DNA of 5,495 nucleotides, taken from the NCBI GenBank assembly GCA_964412385.1, contig CAYPOV010000301.1, forward strand, positions 1 through 5,495, in the 5' to 3' direction. Origin of the DNA: JBGSYN01 sp964412385 (GTDB lineage: Bacteria > Pseudomonadota > Alphaproteobacteria > Geminicoccales > Geminicoccaceae). A program made the position numbers and the translations under genes. Below, one piece after another: positions 1 to 5,234 of this stretch; position 1 is the stretch's first letter; the number at the start of each line of letters is the position of its first letter. The notes below the pieces were generated by a model. The model was not told the DNA's origin, made no database searches, and was given only the letters and a program-made list of their open reading frames with translations.

Positions 1-625
1 CGATGGCGCTTGGCAGCTGTGCGATAATGCCCGTGAAGATAATGAGCGAAATACCGTTGCCGATGCCGCGGGCGGTGATCTGCTCACCCAGCCACATCAA
101 GAAGCGCGTGCCGCCGACAATGGTAATCACGGTTGTCGCTCTGAAGAACCAACCCGGATCGACCACCGCCGACCCGGCGCCGGCGGTCATGTTTTCCAGA
201 CCCACCGCAAGGCCGTAGGCCTGAAAAGCGGCCAGTGCCACGGTCAAATAACGGGTATACTGGTTGATCTTTTTGCGGCCGCTCTCACCCTCTTTTTTCA
301 AGGCCTCGATAGTCGGCGAAACCGCCGTCATCAGCTGCATGATAATCGAGGCGGAAATGTAGGGGAGAATACCGAGGGCAAAGATCGACATGCGCTCGAG
401 CGCGCCGCCGGAGAACATGTTGAACATGCCCATGATCCCGCCTGCCTGCTGCTGGAAGATCTGGGCCATGACGACGGGATCGATGCCCGGCAAAGGGATG
501 TATGTGCCGAGGCGGTAAACGATCAAACAACCAAGCGCGAAGAGAATGCGCTGTTTGAGCTCGGTCGCTTTGGCGAACGCGCCAAAATTGATGTTCGAGG
601 CTAGCTGCTCAGCGACCGATGCCAT
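1..625 (-). CDS. secY: Preprotein translocase channel subunit SecY (N-terminal 208 codons, cut by window edge)
   Basis: SecY is the pore-forming inner-membrane subunit of the SecYEG translocon, which exports unfolded proteins and inserts membrane proteins. Only the N-terminal half is here; the frame is open at position 1. The N-terminus MASVAEQLASNINFGAFAKA leads into a first membrane segment (about residues 25-45, ending in TYIPLPGID, a SecY hallmark). The plug/TM2 region follows (about 62-100, with GGIMGMFNMFSGGALERMSI and then LGILPYISASIIMQL). A cytosolic loop (about 108-124, KKEGESGRKK) is followed by TM3 (about 126-143), TM4 (about 161-180) and the start of TM5 after RGIGNGISL (about 187-205). 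The ATG at 625 is chosen because a strong GAGGGAG site (631-637) lies 5 bases upstream and the protein starts as SecY usually does. It sits 18 bases after rplO, the normal last position of the spc cluster. Identity is certain; the C-terminal half cannot be judged. Confidence 0.97.
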   Translation of the reverse strand, partial: MASVAEQLASNINFGAFAKATELKQRILFALGCLIVYRLGTYIPLPGIDPVVMAQIFQQQAGGIMGMFNMFSGGALERMSIFALGILPYISASIIMQLMTAVSPTIEALKKEGESGRKKINQYTRYLTVALAAFQAYGLAVGLENMTAGAGSAVVDPGWFFRATTVITIVGGTRFLMWLGEQITARGIGNGISLIIFTGIIAQLPSAI

Positions 626-630
626 CGGCG

Positions 631-637
631 CTCCCTC
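631..637 (-). promoter_or_regulatory. Shine-Dalgarno site of secY
   Basis: GAGGGAG on the minus strand, with its GGAG core ending 5 bases before the secY ATG. It lies in the 18-base gap after rplO and fixes the secY start. Confidence 0.8.
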
Positions 638-643
638 TTTGCT

Positions 644-1261
644 TTAGTTGGCAGCGTCGGCTTCGACGCCGTCAGTTCCGGTGTCACTAGGCTCGGCGCC
701 ATCATCCTTCGACTTCGGCGCCGCGTCACCTTTAGTTGGGTCGTCCTCGGCCTTTTCGCCAGCGAGCGGACGCTCGCGCTGAATAACTTTTCCACCGGCC
801 GCCTCGACAGCCGCCACGGCGGCCTGGCTCGCACCCGCTACCTCAATGGTGAGTGCCGATTTGATCTCACCACGCGCCAAGAGACGGATGCCGTGCAACT
901 CGCGTCGCACCAAGCCCGCCTTAATCATCGCTGCGGCATCGACCGTGCCTTTCGCATCGAGCTTGCCGCCATCAATTGCCGCCTGGAGGCGATCGAGATT
1001 GACCTCGGCATAAGATCCCCGACTCGGATTCTTGAAGCCGCGCTTGGGCAGCCGCATGTAGATCGGCATCTGGCCGCCCTCGTACACACGCCGCGCGCCG
1101 CCGGCACGAGCTTTCTGACCTTTATGGCCCTTGCCCGATGTCTTGCCTTTGCCCGACCCGATTCCGCGGCCGATCCTCTTGGAGGCTCGCCTCGAGCCCG
1201 GATGGTCCCGCAATTCATTCAAACGCATGGTAAGAACTTTCGCTTCCGACGTTTCAGCCAT
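644..1261 (-). CDS. rplO: 50S ribosomal protein L15 (uL15) with an acidic C-terminal tail
   Basis: L15 is a late-assembling large-subunit protein whose basic N-terminal arm threads into 23S rRNA. The glycine/lysine-rich arm is clear at residues 28-55 (KRIGRGIGSGKGKTSGKGHK), followed by YEGGQMPIYMRLPKRGFKN (60-78) and AEVNLDRLQ (85-93). The globular C-terminal domain ends around residue 160 (IRLLARGEI, then VAGASQAAVAAVEAAGGKVI). The product is 205 residues against a usual 145-165. The excess is an 11-residue leader before the canonical MRLNELRDHPG and an acidic, low-complexity tail from about residue 167. The start at 1261 overlaps the rpmD stop by 8 bases (ATGGCTGA). The alternative ATG at 1228 would begin exactly at the conserved N-terminus; neither has a strong Shine-Dalgarno site. 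Identity is certain; the start is uncertain. Confidence 0.95.
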   Translation of the reverse strand: MAETSEAKVLTMRLNELRDHPGSRRASKRIGRGIGSGKGKTSGKGHKGQKARAGGARRVYEGGQMPIYMRLPKRGFKNPSRGSYAEVNLDRLQAAIDGGKLDAKGTVDAAAMIKAGLVRRELHGIRLLARGEIKSALTIEVAGASQAAVAAVEAAGGKVIQRERPLAGEKAEDDPTKGDAAPKSKDDGAEPSDTGTDGVEADAAN

Positions 1262-1460
1262 CTACCTGTTCGAGCTGAACAAGATGGCTGATCTTTTCGA
1301 TACGGCCACGGTTGGCGTCGCTGAGTTCAATCACTCGCGAGCGACGCAGTTTATTCAATCCAAGAGCAATCAAGGTGGCGCGCTGATCTTTCGTACGACC
1401 AATCGGGCTGCCGACCTGCGTGACCTTGACCTTGCCGTTAAAGCCTGTGGTGAAAGCCAT
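1254..1460 (-). CDS. rpmD: 50S ribosomal protein L30 (uL30)
   Basis: L30 is a small large-subunit protein with a ferredoxin-like fold; it is absent from some bacterial lineages but present here. The 68-residue product has a short extra N-terminus (MAFTTGFNG), then the conserved KVKVTQVGSPIGRTKDQRATL (about 10-30), GLNKLRRSR (34-42) and ISHLVQLEQ (57-65). The usual length is about 58-64, so the excess is the N-terminal lead. The middle (VIELSDANRGRIEK) differs from the more common form in this family, but the frame is intact. The ATG at 1460 lies 2 bases after the rpsE stop (TAG TC ATG). Only a weak AGG is seen about 6 bases upstream, so translation probably depends on ribosomes finishing rpsE. 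Upstream in-frame ATG 1562 lies inside rpsE and is not credible. Confidence 0.95.
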   Translation of the reverse strand: MAFTTGFNGKVKVTQVGSPIGRTKDQRATLIALGLNKLRRSRVIELSDANRGRIEKISHLVQLEQVDG

Positions 1461-1462
1461 GA

Positions 1463-2023
1463 CTAGCCTGCCTGTGCCGGCGTTTCGACCGTCTCGCGAC
1501 GCCCGACAATATCGCTCACCTTGCGGCCACGCTTGGAGGCCACTGTACGCGGCGACATGCAATCATTGAGTGCGACGAACGTTGCCTTGATCATGTTGTG
1601 CGGATTCGAGGTTCCCATCGATTTCGCCACGACATCGCCGATGCCTAAGGCCTCGAAGACGGCACGCATCGGACCACCGGCAATAATCCCCGTACCGGGA
1701 GGTGCCGAGCGGAGCAGAACGCGGCCCGCGCCATAATGACCGATAACATCGTGGTGCAGTGTCCGGCCCTGGCGGAGCGGTACGCGAACCATGGTACGCT
1801 TGGCCTGCTCGGTGGCTTTTCGCACAGCTTCCGGCACCTCACGCGCCTTGCCCGTGCCGTAACCGACCCTGCCCTTGCCGTCACCGACCACGACCAAGGC
1901 CGAGAATCCAAAGCGGCGGCCGCCCTTGACGACCTTGGCCACGCGATTGACCGCGACCAGGCGGTCGGTCAGTTCCGAATCTTGATTGCGGTCGTCACCA
2001 CCACCGCGTCCACGTTGCGCCAT
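1463..2023 (-). CDS. rpsE: 30S ribosomal protein S5 (uS5)
   Basis: S5 sits at the mRNA entry side of the small subunit and affects decoding accuracy, mRNA unwinding and head movement. The 186-residue product has the family layout. A polar N-terminus (MAQRGRGGGDDRNQ) leads to the double-stranded-RNA-binding-like domain with VNRVAKVVKGGRRFGFSALV (25-44) and VGDGKGRVGYGTGKA (46-60). The C-terminal domain carries APPGTGIIAGGPMRAVFEA (107-125) and KSMGTSNPHNMIKAT (134-148). The loop at about 30-37 (KVVKGGRR), where spectinomycin-resistance changes are known in other bacteria, looks wild-type by eye. The start at 2023 has an AGGA site (2031-2034) 7 bases upstream. It follows rplR after 17 bases and precedes rpmD by 2. 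Confidence 0.98.
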   Translation of the reverse strand: MAQRGRGGGDDRNQDSELTDRLVAVNRVAKVVKGGRRFGFSALVVVGDGKGRVGYGTGKAREVPEAVRKATEQAKRTMVRVPLRQGRTLHHDVIGHYGAGRVLLRSAPPGTGIIAGGPMRAVFEALGIGDVVAKSMGTSNPHNMIKATFVALNDCMSPRTVASKRGRKVSDIVGRRETVETPAQAG

Positions 2024-2040
2024 GCTTCCGTCCTAATTCC

Positions 2041-2403
2041 TCAAAATGACAGGCCGCCTTCGCGTGCAGCCTCCGCAAGGGCCCGTACCCGGCCATGGTA
2101 GGAATACCCCCCACGGTCGAAAACCACCGTTTCAACGCCAGCCGATTTCGCACGCTCCGCAAGAATCTCGCCCACCTTTTTGGCCGCTTCGACATTGCCG
2201 CCATGCTTCATCTGATCACGCATCGACGATTCGAGGCTCGACGCCGATGCCAACGTCACACCTTTATTGTCGTCGATCACCTGGCCATAAATGTGACGTC
2301 CCGAACGAAAGACACTAAGTCTCAAGCGTCCTTTCGAGCGTTGCTTGAGCGTAAACCGGTTGCGTCGCCGGCGCCGCTCAAATCGTTTCTTGGGGTCCAA
2401 CAT
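2041..2403 (-). CDS. rplR: 50S ribosomal protein L18 (uL18)
   Basis: L18 binds 5S rRNA and, with L5, anchors it in the central protuberance of the large subunit. The 120-residue product is the usual length. It has a very basic N-terminus (KKRFERRRRRNRFTLKQRSK, residues 5-24), then RLRLSVFRSGRHIYGQVIDD (26-45), a helix at about 72-88 (EAAKKVGEILAERAKSA) and the diagnostic VVFDRGGYSYHGRVRALAEA (93-112), ending GGLSF. The ATG at 2403 is chosen because it gives the canonical MLDPKKRFERR start and sits 1 base after the rplF stop. An in-frame ATG at 2535 would add 44 residues encoded inside rplF. A purine-rich stretch (GAAGAAATAGG) precedes the start, and coupling to rplF is likely. Confidence 0.97.
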   Translation of the reverse strand: MLDPKKRFERRRRRNRFTLKQRSKGRLRLSVFRSGRHIYGQVIDDNKGVTLASASSLESSMRDQMKHGGNVEAAKKVGEILAERAKSAGVETVVFDRGGYSYHGRVRALAEAAREGGLSF

Positions 2404-2404
2404 C

Positions 2405-2938
2405 CTATTTCTTCTTGCCTTCCTTACGAAGGATCCATTCACCCTCGTATTTGATGCCCTTGCCCTTATAGGGTTCCGGCGGACGGAACGCGCGAACCTC
2501 TGCCGCCAGCTGACCGACCTTTTGCTTGTCGGCACCGCTGATCTCGATCTGCGTCGGTGTCGCGCATTTGACCGTCAGATCCTTGGGAATGGCGACCAGG
2601 ATATCGTGGCTAAAGCCAAGCTGGAGTTGCAGCATATCGCCCTGGACCGCAGCGCGGAAACCGACACCGGCAATTTCGAGCTTGGTCGAAAAACCCTCGG
2701 ACACGCCGGTCACCATGTTCTGCACCAGCGTGCGCGAGAGGCCCCACATCGAACGCGCGCGGCGTTCTTGACTGCGTGGCTCGACCGTGACTTTGTCTTC
2801 CTCTTGGGTAACTATGACGTCGGGCGGAAGCACCGCCGAAAGCTCGCCAAGCTTGCCTTTGGCGGATACCGACTGGCCATCGACAGCGACCGTCACGCCG
2901 CTCGGTACCGTCACCGGATGTTTTCCAATACGCGACAT
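2405..2938 (-). CDS. rplF: 50S ribosomal protein L6 (uL6)
   Basis: L6 lies near the GTPase-associated centre of the large subunit and contacts the sarcin-ricin loop region of 23S rRNA. The 177-residue product is the standard length and shows the duplicated L6 fold. The start is MSRIGKHPVTVPSGV; the first repeat runs to about residue 82 (with MWGLSRTLVQNMVTGVSEGF at 64-83) and the second from GVGFRAAV (91-98) on. The bacterial signature PPEPYKGKGIKYEGE is at 153-167, and the tail is lysine-rich. The ATG at 2938 matches the universal MSRIGK start. An in-frame ATG at 2956 would add six unconserved residues inside rpsH. The start lies 2 bases after the rpsH stop and has no clear Shine-Dalgarno site, so coupled re-initiation after rpsH is the likely mode. 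Confidence 0.98.
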   Translation of the reverse strand: MSRIGKHPVTVPSGVTVAVDGQSVSAKGKLGELSAVLPPDVIVTQEEDKVTVEPRSQERRARSMWGLSRTLVQNMVTGVSEGFSTKLEIAGVGFRAAVQGDMLQLQLGFSHDILVAIPKDLTVKCATPTQIEISGADKQKVGQLAAEVRAFRPPEPYKGKGIKYEGEWILRKEGKKK

Positions 2939-2940
2939 CG

Positions 2941-3342
2941 TCAAAACACCATACAAAGAACTTCGCCGCCAACATTGGCCTCACGGGCCTCGGCATCCGA
3001 CAGCACACCACGCGGGGTCGAGAGAATAGCAATACCGAGCCCGTTATAGACGCGGGGCAACTCCTTGACACCTGCATAGATGCGGCATCCGGGCTTCGAA
3101 ACGCGCCGCAACTCGCGGATCACGGGCTTACCATCGTGATATTTGAGCTCGATGCTCAACGACGCAAGACCTTTACGTTCTTCACCGATATCCTCAAAGC
3201 CGCGGATATAGCCCTCGCGGCGCAGCACATCGAGAACATTGCGGCGCAGCTTGGAGGCCGGTGATTTGATAGACCGCAATTGCGCCATCTGACCGTTACG
3301 AATCCGTGCGAGCATATCGCCCAGAGGATCACTCATTGACAT
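2941..3342 (-). CDS. rpsH: 30S ribosomal protein S8 (uS8)
   Basis: S8 binds helix 21 of 16S rRNA directly and organises the platform of the small subunit. In E. coli it also represses the spc transcript by binding mRNA at the rplX-rplE junction. The 133-residue product begins MSMSDPLGDMLARIRN (canonical) and has KLRRNVLDVLRREGYI (31-46) in the N-terminal domain. The C-terminal rRNA-binding signature is GLGIAILSTPRGVLSDAEAR (101-120), and it ends GGEVLCMVF. The start at 3342 is preferred over the ATG two codons later (3336): a GGAG (3353-3356) lies 10 bases upstream and the longer MSMSDPLGDM start is common in this family. The gap to rpsN is 18 bases and to rplF 2. Confidence 0.98.
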   Translation of the reverse strand: MSMSDPLGDMLARIRNGQMAQLRSIKSPASKLRRNVLDVLRREGYIRGFEDIGEERKGLASLSIELKYHDGKPVIRELRRVSKPGCRIYAGVKELPRVYNGLGIAILSTPRGVLSDAEAREANVGGEVLCMVF

Positions 3343-3360
3343 CTAGGATCTACTCCAGTC

Positions 3361-3666
3361 TCACCAGCTCGATTTCACGACACCAGGGATCTTGCCTTCC
3401 GAGGCAAGGTCTCTGAGTGCCAGACGAGACAAACCAAACTTACGATAATAGCCACGCGGCCGCCCAGTAAGCTCGCAGCGATTGCGGATGCGGACCTTCG
3501 AGCCGTTACGCGGCAGGCTCGCGAGTTTCAGCACGGCTTCGAACCTTTCCGCCGGATCGAGTTCACGATCCTTGATCAGAGTCTTCAGCTCGGCACGTTT
3601 GGCCGCATCCCGTTCGGTCATCCGCCGACGTCGCTTGTTTTTTTCAACTGAACTCAATTTGGCCAT
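3361..3666 (-). CDS. rpsN: 30S ribosomal protein S14 (uS14), long zinc-independent form
   Basis: S14 is a head protein of the small subunit next to S3, S10 and S19. At 101 residues this is the long form. It has a basic start (MAKLSSVEKNKRRRRM), a helical segment (RAELKTLIKDRELDPAERFE) and the diagnostic C-terminal RNRCELTGRPRGYYRKFGLS (61-80), followed by RLALRDLA and the terminal GVVKSSW. Only one cysteine (residue 64) is present, so the paired CXXC zinc ligands of the short form are absent; this is the zinc-free type, normal for proteobacteria. The start at 3666 has a GAGGAAG site overlapping the rplE stop codon (AGGA at 3676-3679, 9 bases upstream), which links its translation to the end of rplE. 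Confidence 0.98.
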   Translation of the reverse strand: MAKLSSVEKNKRRRRMTERDAAKRAELKTLIKDRELDPAERFEAVLKLASLPRNGSKVRIRNRCELTGRPRGYYRKFGLSRLALRDLASEGKIPGVVKSSW

Positions 3667-3673
3667 GGTCAGA

Positions 3674-3681
3674 CTTCCTCA
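3674..3681 (-). promoter_or_regulatory. Shine-Dalgarno site of rpsN, overlapping the rplE stop
   Basis: TGAGGAAG on the minus strand: the TGA is the rplE stop, and the following bases complete the AGGA core about 9 bases before the rpsN ATG. This arrangement suggests coupled translation of L5 and S14. Confidence 0.65.
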
Positions 3682-4224
3682 GGACGTGCGGAACGGCATG
3701 TTGAAGCCGTCGAGCAGCGCCTTCGCTTCATCATTGGTCTTGGCGGTCGTACAGATGATCACATCCATGCCGCGTGTCTCATCGACCTCGTCGTAATTGA
3801 TCTCCGGGAAGATGATCTGCTCGCGAATACCAAAGGCATAATTGCCGCGACCATCGAAGCTCTTGGCAGAGATGCCTCGGAAGTCACGTACCCGCGGCAG
3901 TGCAATCGTCACCAAGCGATCGAGAAATTCATACATTCTCTCCCGTCGAAGCGTGACCTTGCAACCGATCGGCATGCCTTCACGAAGCTTGAAATTCGCG
4001 ACCGACTTCTTGGCACGCACCAAAAGCGGCTTTTGGCCGGTAATTTTGGTAAGCTCCGCCGTCGCATTAGTCAGTTTCTTGCTGTCCGAGACGGCTTTGC
4101 CCACCGCCATATTGACAACGATTTTCTCCAGCTTCGGGATTTCCATCGGATTCTTGTAGGAAAATTTCTCCTGCAAGTCCTTCTTCACCGTCTGGTCGTA
4201 ATGTTCTTTCAAACGTGGCGCCAT
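3679..4224 (-). CDS. rplE: 50S ribosomal protein L5 (uL5)
   Basis: L5 binds 5S rRNA in the central protuberance, contacts P-site tRNA and forms an inter-subunit bridge. The 181-residue product fits the usual 178-187. From this start it has MAPRLKEHYDQ, then NPMEIPKLEKIVVNMAVGKA (25-44), the L5 signature region from LTKITGQKPLLVRAKKSVAN (58-77) to FKLREGMPIGCKVTLRRERM (78-97), and FLDRLVTIALPRVRDFRG (100-117). FDGRGNYAFGIREQIIFPEI (123-142) and DVIICTTAKTNDEAKALLDG (154-173) follow. Two ATGs stand in tandem (4227 and 4224). The second is preferred because AGGA (4232-4235) is 7 bases from it but only 4 from the first, and it gives a canonical MAPRLK start. The one-codon-longer form from 4227 is possible. 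It follows rplX at a junction that may carry a regulatory stem-loop. Confidence 0.97.
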   Translation of the reverse strand: MAPRLKEHYDQTVKKDLQEKFSYKNPMEIPKLEKIVVNMAVGKAVSDSKKLTNATAELTKITGQKPLLVRAKKSVANFKLREGMPIGCKVTLRRERMYEFLDRLVTIALPRVRDFRGISAKSFDGRGNYAFGIREQIIFPEINYDEVDETRGMDVIICTTAKTNDEAKALLDGFNMPFRTS

Positions 4225-4254
4225 CATACTTTCCTATCGGTCGATGACTTCGCC
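4217..4254 (-). promoter_or_regulatory. Candidate stem-loop over the rplX stop and rplE start (possible S8 operator analogue)
   Basis: Folded by hand on the minus strand: GTCATC (4248-4243) pairs with GATGGC (4225-4220) as six pairs, one of them G-U. Beyond a GAA bulge (4251-4249), GGC (4254-4252) pairs with GCC (4219-4217). The loop holds the rplX stop and the rplE AGGA, and the 3' arm covers the second rplE ATG. In E. coli, S8 represses the operon by binding mRNA at this same gene junction. The fold has no computed energy or covariation behind it, and the strict S8-binding core is not evident, so this is a hypothesis based on position and pairing. Confidence 0.25.
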
Positions 4255-4551
4255 GGAACGCTTGGCAAAGCGCACCTTGCGGCCGTCTTCGAGGAACTTG
4301 AACCCAACTCGGGTCTTGCCACCTTCCTTGGGATCGACATGGGCGAGGTTGGATAGGTGAATGCTGGCCTCGCGCCTCTCGATTCCGCCCTGGCCGCGTG
4401 CGCTCGGCTTTTCATGCCGTGTGGCTATTCTCAATCCTTGCACGATCGCACGATTGGCGTCGGGGAAGACCTTCAAGACTTCGCCTTCGCGGCCCCTATC
4501 CTTGCCTGTGAGGAGGATGACACGATCGCCTTTTTTGATCTTCGCAGCCAT
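4234..4551 (-). CDS. rplX: 50S ribosomal protein L24 (uL24)
   Basis: L24 is one of the two initiator proteins of large-subunit assembly and sits near the exit tunnel. The 105-residue product is the normal length. The N-terminal KOW domain is clear: KIKKGDRVILLTGKDRGREG (4-23), followed by EVLKVFPDANRAIVQGLRI. Then come RHEKPS and the conserved IHLSNLAHVDP (64-74), TRVGFKFLEDGRKVRFAKRS (80-99) and GEVID. Its ATG shares one base with the rplN stop (TGATG), and a perfect GGAGGT lies 6 bases upstream inside the last codons of rplN. Translation is therefore almost certainly coupled to rplN. The downstream gap to rplE is only 6-9 bases. Confidence 0.98.
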   Translation of the reverse strand: MAAKIKKGDRVILLTGKDRGREGEVLKVFPDANRAIVQGLRIATRHEKPSARGQGGIERREASIHLSNLAHVDPKEGGKTRVGFKFLEDGRKVRFAKRSGEVIDR

Positions 4552-4919
4552 CAGAGCACCTCCGGTGCCAGCGAGATAATCTTCATGAACCGCCGGGCGC
4601 GCAGTTCACGGGTGACTGGTCCGAAAATGCGCGTGCCGATCGGCTCACCAGCCTTATTGATCAATACCGCAGCATTGCGATCAAAGCGGATCGCTGTTCC
4701 ATCCGGCCGGTGGATCTCCTTGGCCGTGCGCACAACGACGGCCCGCTGGACCTCGCCCTTTTTGACACGTCCCCGAGGAATAGCCTCCTTGACCGCGACG
4801 ACAATAATATCGCCGATCGACGCCCATTTGCGATGCGCACCGCCGAGCACGCGAATGCACTGCACGCGTCGCGCCCCGGAATTGTCTGCGACGTCCAGAC
4901 TAGTTTCAGGCTGAATCAC
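4551..4919 (-). CDS. rplN: 50S ribosomal protein L14 (uL14), GTG start
   Basis: L14 lies on the subunit interface, contacts 16S rRNA helix 14 and is the binding site for the silencing factor RsfS. The 122-residue product is the family's standard length. It has LDVADNSGARRVQCIRVLGG (8-27), IGDIIVVAVKEAIPRGRVKK (35-54), AVVVRTAKEIHRPDG (60-74), IRFDRNAAVLIN (77-88) and GTRIFGPVTRELR (96-108), ending MKIISLAPEVL. The start codon is GTG at 4919, read as Met, giving IQPETSLDVADNSG after it; a GGAG (4928-4931) lies 8 bases upstream. It is the first gene of the classical spc group, yet only 3 bases separate it from rpsQ. Its last codons double as the rplX ribosome-binding site. Confidence 0.98.
   Translation of the reverse strand: MIQPETSLDVADNSGARRVQCIRVLGGAHRKWASIGDIIVVAVKEAIPRGRVKKGEVQRAVVVRTAKEIHRPDGTAIRFDRNAAVLINKAGEPIGTRIFGPVTRELRARRFMKIISLAPEVL
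4558..4563 (-). promoter_or_regulatory. Shine-Dalgarno site of rplX inside the 3' end of rplN
   Basis: GGAGGT on the minus strand, a full match to the anti-Shine-Dalgarno core, 6 bases before the rplX ATG. It lies within the codons for the conserved L14 C-terminus (PEVL), so these bases carry both a coding and an initiation role. Confidence 0.85.
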
Positions 4920-4922
4920 CGG

Positions 4923-5192
4923 TCACGCTCCAGACTGTGCGCCGGCCGAAGCCTGCGTCTCTTGATCGACAAGAACAATCCAGCGCTTGCGTTTCGAGAT
5001 CGGCCGGCACTCTTGGATGCGAACGAGATCACCCTCTTTGAACTGGTTGTTCTCGTCATGCGCAGCATATTTTTTCGACGCGCGGATATACTTCTTGTAA
5101 ATCGGGTGCATAAACCGGCGCTCGACACGAACGATGATCGTCTTGTCCGGCTTATTGCTGACGACTGTGCCCTGCAGCACACGTTTCGGCAT
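4923..5192 (-). CDS. rpsQ: 30S ribosomal protein S17 (uS17)
   Basis: S17 is a primary 16S rRNA-binding protein with an OB fold, needed early in small-subunit assembly. The 89-residue product has MPKRVLQGTVVSNKPDKTII (1-20), VRVERRFMHPIYKKYIRASK (21-40), a loop with AHDENNQFKEGD (44-55) and the family signature GDLVRIQECRPISKRKRWIV (54-73). A short, unconserved Ala/Gly/Ser tail follows (QASAGAQSGA). The ATG at 5192 has a strong AGGAG (5201-5205) 8 bases upstream. It is the last gene of the classical S10 group, and runs to within 3 bases of rplN. The 42-base gap before it is the widest in the window. Confidence 0.98.
   Translation of the reverse strand: MPKRVLQGTVVSNKPDKTIIVRVERRFMHPIYKKYIRASKKYAAHDENNQFKEGDLVRIQECRPISKRKRWIVLVDQETQASAGAQSGA
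4928..4931 (-). promoter_or_regulatory. Shine-Dalgarno site of rplN, supporting its GTG start
   Basis: GGAG on the minus strand, 8 bases before the GTG at 4919 and inside the last codons of rpsQ. With the conserved L14 N-terminus that follows, it settles the non-ATG start. Confidence 0.75.
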
Positions 5193-5200
5193 GACTAGGT

Positions 5201-5205
5201 CTCCT
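5201..5205 (-). promoter_or_regulatory. Shine-Dalgarno site of rpsQ
   Basis: AGGAG on the minus strand, 8 bases before the rpsQ ATG, in the gap after rpmC. Confidence 0.8.
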
Positions 5206-5220
5206 AAACCCTAAGGCCCG

Positions 5221-5233
5221 CTGACAATGTCAG
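5221..5233 (-). repeat. Short inverted repeat just after rpmC
   Basis: CTGAC (5221-5225) and GTCAG (5229-5233) flank three bases, allowing a 5-base-pair hairpin one base downstream of the rpmC stop. There is no T-tract after it in the minus-strand direction, so it does not look like an intrinsic terminator. It could modestly stabilise or pause the transcript, or be chance. Confidence 0.3.
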
Positions 5234-5234
5234 G

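Noticed and set aside
601..834. A minus-strand open frame overlapping the rplO tail and secY start, which could have meant a frameshifted L15 end
   Set aside because: The L15 frame runs on without interruption to a stop 18 bases before a well-supported secY start. The other frame is Arg/Ser-rich and looks non-coding.
893..1291. A 132-codon plus-strand frame opposite rplO
   Set aside because: Antisense shadow of the L15 gene; its residues reflect the complement of the Gly/Lys-rich arm and show no motif.
1461..1562. A 34-residue extension of L30 from the ATG at 1562
   Set aside because: It overlaps the end of rpsE in a different frame and matches nothing in L30; the start at 1460 fits the family.
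2404..2535. A 44-residue N-terminal extension of L18 from the ATG at 2535
   Set aside because: The extension is encoded inside rplF in another frame, and the canonical L18 N-terminus starts at 2403 right after the rplF stop.
2345..3049. A 234-codon open frame on the plus strand opposite rplF, rplR and rpsH
   Set aside because: It is antisense to three certain ribosomal protein genes, has no recognisable domain, and is rich in Arg and His, as expected of a shadow frame in GC-rich coding DNA.
4357..5198. Plus-strand open frames of 185 and 162 codons opposite rplX, rplN and rpsQ
   Set aside because: They lie over well-supported minus-strand genes, have no family features, and overlap each other in different frames.
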